Shown here in pieces: positions 62,005-64,000 of a stretch of 64,000 nucleotides of DNA. Location of the stretch: contig NZ_JTDN01000001.1 of assembly GCF_000802385.1 (NCBI RefSeq), forward strand, positions 565,501 through 629,500. Direction: 5' to 3'. The notes beneath the pieces were generated by a model. The model was not told the DNA's origin, ran no database searches, and was given only the letters and a program-made list of their open reading frames with translations. This DNA comes from Croceibacterium mercuriale (GTDB lineage Bacteria > Pseudomonadota > Alphaproteobacteria > Sphingomonadales > Sphingomonadaceae). Within the stretch, counting starts at the first letter, position 1. Every line of letters begins with the position of its first letter. Position numbers and translations under genes: made by a program.

Positions 62005-62345
62005 ACCCCGTTCTACCCGACCCGTGCGCGGGTGCAACAGCGCCGTCATGTTCACCCCGTCTTTGACGGCACCGGCCAGGCACGCTACTGGAAGGGGAGG
62101 GATCAACCCGCGGATCGCAGGCGCCATGCTTGTGACGACCGGCCGTGTTTAGCCGGTTGACGATGCTCCCGAATCGCCGTAAGGGCGCTCTCCATTCGCT
62201 TTACCGGGGACGAACAAACCGACAGGGCCGCAGCGTTGATGCGCGCCGGTCGGTTCATTTTCGTTTGTGGCAGGGTGAATGTAACCGCGATGAGATAGGG
62301 CACCTGCCGGCCGGCTTGCGCCCTGTGGAGCATGGAGAACGAATT
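62005..62345. promoter_or_regulatory. 341-base divergent control region and rpsM leader
   Basis: This gap separates the large transglutaminase from rpsM. A candidate rpsM promoter is TTGACG (62157-62162), a 17-base spacer and TAAGGG (62180-62185), strong at -35 and weak at -10. That would leave a leader of about 155 bases. Near its 3' end AGGGC (62297-62301) can pair with GCCCT (62320-62324) around a GC-rich centre, just before the GGAGAA Shine-Dalgarno, so a ribosomal-protein feedback leader is possible. No gene is evident in the gap; the long open frames across it look non-coding. Confidence 0.4.
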
Positions 62346-62714
62346 TTGGCTCGTATTGCCGGGGTGAACATCCCCACCAACAAGCGCGTGATCATCGCGC
62401 TGACCTACATCCATGGTATCGGCCCTGCGACGGCGAAGGAAATCGCCGCCAAGTTGGGCATTGACGAGGCCCGCCGCGTGCAGGACCTGTCGGATGCCGA
62501 AGTCCTGCAGATCCGCGAGGCGATCGACGCCGAATACACCGTGGAAGGCGATCTGCGTCGCAACACCGCGATGAACATCAAGCGCCTGATGGACCTGGCC
62601 TGCTATCGCGGCCTGCGTCACCGCAAGGGCCTGCCCGTCCGTGGCCAGCGCACCCACACCAATGCCCGCACCCGCAAGGGCAAGGCGAAGCCGATCGCCG
62701 GCAAGAAGAAGTAA
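62346..62714 (+). CDS. rpsM: 30S ribosomal protein S13
   Basis: 122 residues. [38 protein letters not shown] and the C-terminal [32 protein letters not shown] are S13 signatures. The start is TTG 62346 with GGAGAA 6 bases upstream. In most bacteria rpsM follows secY (and adk) in the spc-alpha cluster. Here it begins a separate unit next to a divergent unrelated gene. Confidence 0.98.
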   Translation: MARIAGVNIPTNKRVIIALTYIHGIGPATAKEIAAKLGIDEARRVQDLSDAEVLQIREAIDAEYTVEGDLRRNTAMNIKRLMDLACYRGLRHRKGLPVRGQRTHTNARTRKGKAKPIAGKKK

Positions 62715-62792
62715 GCCGCTGCCGGCCTGCCTCCCCGATCGGGACGGCCGGGCCGCGCGCATTCTTGACGAGACAGGACAGGATACCCAAAT

Positions 62793-63182
62793 ATGGCACG
62801 CGAACCTCAGCGCATTCGTCGGCGGGAGCGCAAGAACATCTCTTCTGGCGTCGCACACGTGAACGCCAGCTTCAACAATACCATGATCACCATCACCGAT
62901 GCCCAGGGCAATGCCATCAGCTGGTCCTCGGCCGGTGCGATGGGCTTCAAGGGCAGCCGCAAGTCGACTCCCTATGCGGCTCAGGTCGCGGCGGACGATG
63001 CCGGCAAGAAGGCTGCCGAACACGGCGTCCGCACGCTGGAAGTCGAGATCAAGGGTCCGGGTTCGGGCCGCGAAAGCGCCCTGCGCGCGCTGCAGGCGGT
63101 GGGTTTCACCATCACCTCCATCCGCGACGTTACCCCGATCCCGCATAACGGTGTGCGCCCGTCCAAGCGTCGCCGCGTCTGA
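62793..63182 (+). CDS. rpsK: 30S ribosomal protein S11
   Basis: 129 residues, standard length. [52 protein letters not shown] and the C-terminal [23 protein letters not shown] are invariant S11 regions. S11 lies on the 30S platform. It starts 78 bases after rpsM, and the conserved order rpsM-rpsK-rpoA is retained. Confidence 0.98.
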   Translation: MAREPQRIRRRERKNISSGVAHVNASFNNTMITITDAQGNAISWSSAGAMGFKGSRKSTPYAAQVAADDAGKKAAEHGVRTLEVEIKGPGSGRESALRALQAVGFTITSIRDVTPIPHNGVRPSKRRRV

Positions 63183-63187
63183 TCGTG

Positions 63188-63264
63188 TCGCCCGGCAGGC
63201 CATCCGCAGGCCGCCGGGCGAACCTTTTGCACGGCCGCGACGCTCCAAAGGCGTCCGCGGCCGT
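63188..63264 (+). promoter_or_regulatory. two tandem hairpins between rpsK and rpoA
   Basis: Hairpin 1: TCGCCCGGC (63188-63196) with GCCGGGCGA (63213-63221), a perfect 9-bp stem followed by ACCTTTTGC. Hairpin 2: ACGGCCGCGACGC (63231-63243) with GCGTCCGCGGCCGT (63251-63264), about 13 bp with a single bulged base and a 7-base loop. The first could act as a partial terminator or attenuator; the second sits 34 bases before the rpoA start. They may tune the ratio of ribosomal protein to polymerase subunit. Confidence 0.5.
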
Positions 63265-63297
63265 TGCCGCCAGCACCAGACCATTTAGGGGAAGTCC

Positions 63298-64000
63298 ATG
63301 TCCGTCAATGTGAAGAACTGGCAGGAACTGAAGAAGCCCAACAGCCTCGACATCAAGGCAACTGGCGATGCCAAGCGCCGCGCCACCTTCGTGGCCGAGC
63401 CGCTGGAGCGGGGCTTCGGCCTCACGCTCGGCAACGCGCTGCGCCGCGTGCTCCTGTCCAGCCTTCAGGGCGCCGCGATCACCGCCATCCGCATCGAAAA
63501 CGTGCTGCACGAGTTCTCGTCGCTCGCCGGCGTGCGCGAGGACGTGACCGACATCGTCCTCAACGTGAAGCAGATCGCCCTGCGCATGGAAGGTGAAGGC
63601 CCCAAGCGCCTGCAGCTGTCCGCCACCGGCCCGGCCGAGGTGAAGGCCGGCGACATTGCCGTCAGCGGCGACATCGAGGTGATGAACAAGGATCTGGTGA
63701 TCTGCCATCTGGACGAAGGCGCGACGCTCAACATGGAGCTGACCGCCGACGTGGGCAAGGGCTACGTCCCCGCCGTGCAGAACCGCCCGGTCGATGCACC
63801 GATCGGCCTGATCCCGGTCGATTCGCTGTACTCGCCGATCCGCCAGGTCAGCTACAAGATCGACAATGCCCGCGTCGGGCAGGAACTCGATTATGACAAG
63901 CTGAACCTGACGGTCGAGACCGACGGCACCGTGACCCCGGAAGATGCCGTGGCCTATGCTGCGCGCATCCTGCAGGACCAGCTGCAGCTGTTCGTCCACT
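63298..64000 (+). CDS. rpoA: RNA polymerase alpha subunit, N-terminal part
   Basis: 234 complete codons are visible; the gene runs off the right edge. [19 protein letters not shown], then [47 protein letters not shown] is the alpha dimerisation domain. [24 protein letters not shown] is also conserved. The C-terminal alphaCTD is outside the window. It assembles with beta, beta-prime and omega to form core RNA polymerase. Start ATG 63298 with AGGGGAAG upstream. Confidence 0.97.
   Translation, partial: MSVNVKNWQELKKPNSLDIKATGDAKRRATFVAEPLERGFGLTLGNALRRVLLSSLQGAAITAIRIENVLHEFSSLAGVREDVTDIVLNVKQIALRMEGEGPKRLQLSATGPAEVKAGDIAVSGDIEVMNKDLVICHLDEGATLNMELTADVGKGYVPAVQNRPVDAPIGLIPVDSLYSPIRQVSYKIDNARVGQELDYDKLNLTVETDGTVTPEDAVAYAARILQDQLQLFVH

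Noticed and set aside
1-64000. CRISPR arrays, insertion sequences, prophage or integrative elements
   Set aside because: No regularly spaced direct repeats, transposase or integrase genes, or flanking duplications were seen; tRNA-Ser has no adjacent integrase.

Overview
The window is GC-rich, densely packed and syntenically typical of an alphaproteobacterium. The protein repertoire points to Sphingomonadales (Sphingomonadaceae or Erythrobacteraceae): a YlxR-L7Ae fusion between nusA and infB, two large TonB-dependent receptors, a fused MrpA/B antiporter subunit, and a transglutaminase/ATP-grasp/alpha-E cluster. This placement is inferred from gene content only. No insertion sequence, prophage, CRISPR array or rRNA gene was seen.

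Layout. Bases 1-1000 hold the 3' end of a PspF-type sigma-54 activator and a convergent DEDDh exonuclease. Bases 1086-12923 are a long forward translation/RNA block: rimP-nusA-ylxR/L7Ae-infB, a convergent RcnB-like gene, rbfA, a thymidine kinase, a site-2 protease homologue, truB, rpsO and pnp. A small unknown gene and queH follow. Bases 14170-24257 are all on the reverse strand: the Mrp Na+/H+ antiporter operon (AB-C-D-E-F-G), rodA, an SLC13-type permease with RCK_C domains and an APC amino-acid permease. Next come an MFS sugar-acid type transporter, tRNA-Ser(CGA) and hspQ on the forward strand.

Bases 26773-42518 are a flagellar island. A reverse arm carries a MotA-like/mini-MotB-like pair, flgA, flgM, flgN, a lytic transglycosylase, flhA and fliA. 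A forward arm carries flgBCDEFGHIJKL-motA-motB. Two nearly identical, textbook-quality sigma-54 promoters drive the transglycosylase-flhA-fliA unit and the flgB unit. The flgB promoter also has a tripartite palindromic element upstream. This suggests a sigma-54 tier that makes hook/basal-body proteins and FliA, with FlgM holding FliA in check. FlgD and FlgE are unusually short, FlgJ lacks its muramidase domain (a separate transglycosylase is encoded nearby), and the MotA-like protein lacks the first membrane helix while its partner lacks the usual MotB C-terminus.

Bases 42515-47500 carry gph, glmU, an SDR and acsA. Bases 47688-53950 hold two TonB-dependent receptors around an Rrf2 regulator and a 54-residue YezD-family protein, a likely sulfur-responsive uptake module. 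Bases 54009-62004 are a reverse-strand four-gene unit: large transglutaminase/DUF2126, membrane acyltransferase, circularly permuted ATP-grasp fused to alpha-E, small transglutaminase. The biochemical product of this kind of cluster is unknown. The window ends with rpsM, rpsK and the start of rpoA, here cut off from secY/adk by the transglutaminase cluster.

The best candidates for new biology are the orphan MotA-like/mini-MotB-like pair with the matched sigma-54 promoters, the acyltransferase-containing transglutaminase/ATP-grasp operon, and the Rrf2-YezD-TonB receptor module.
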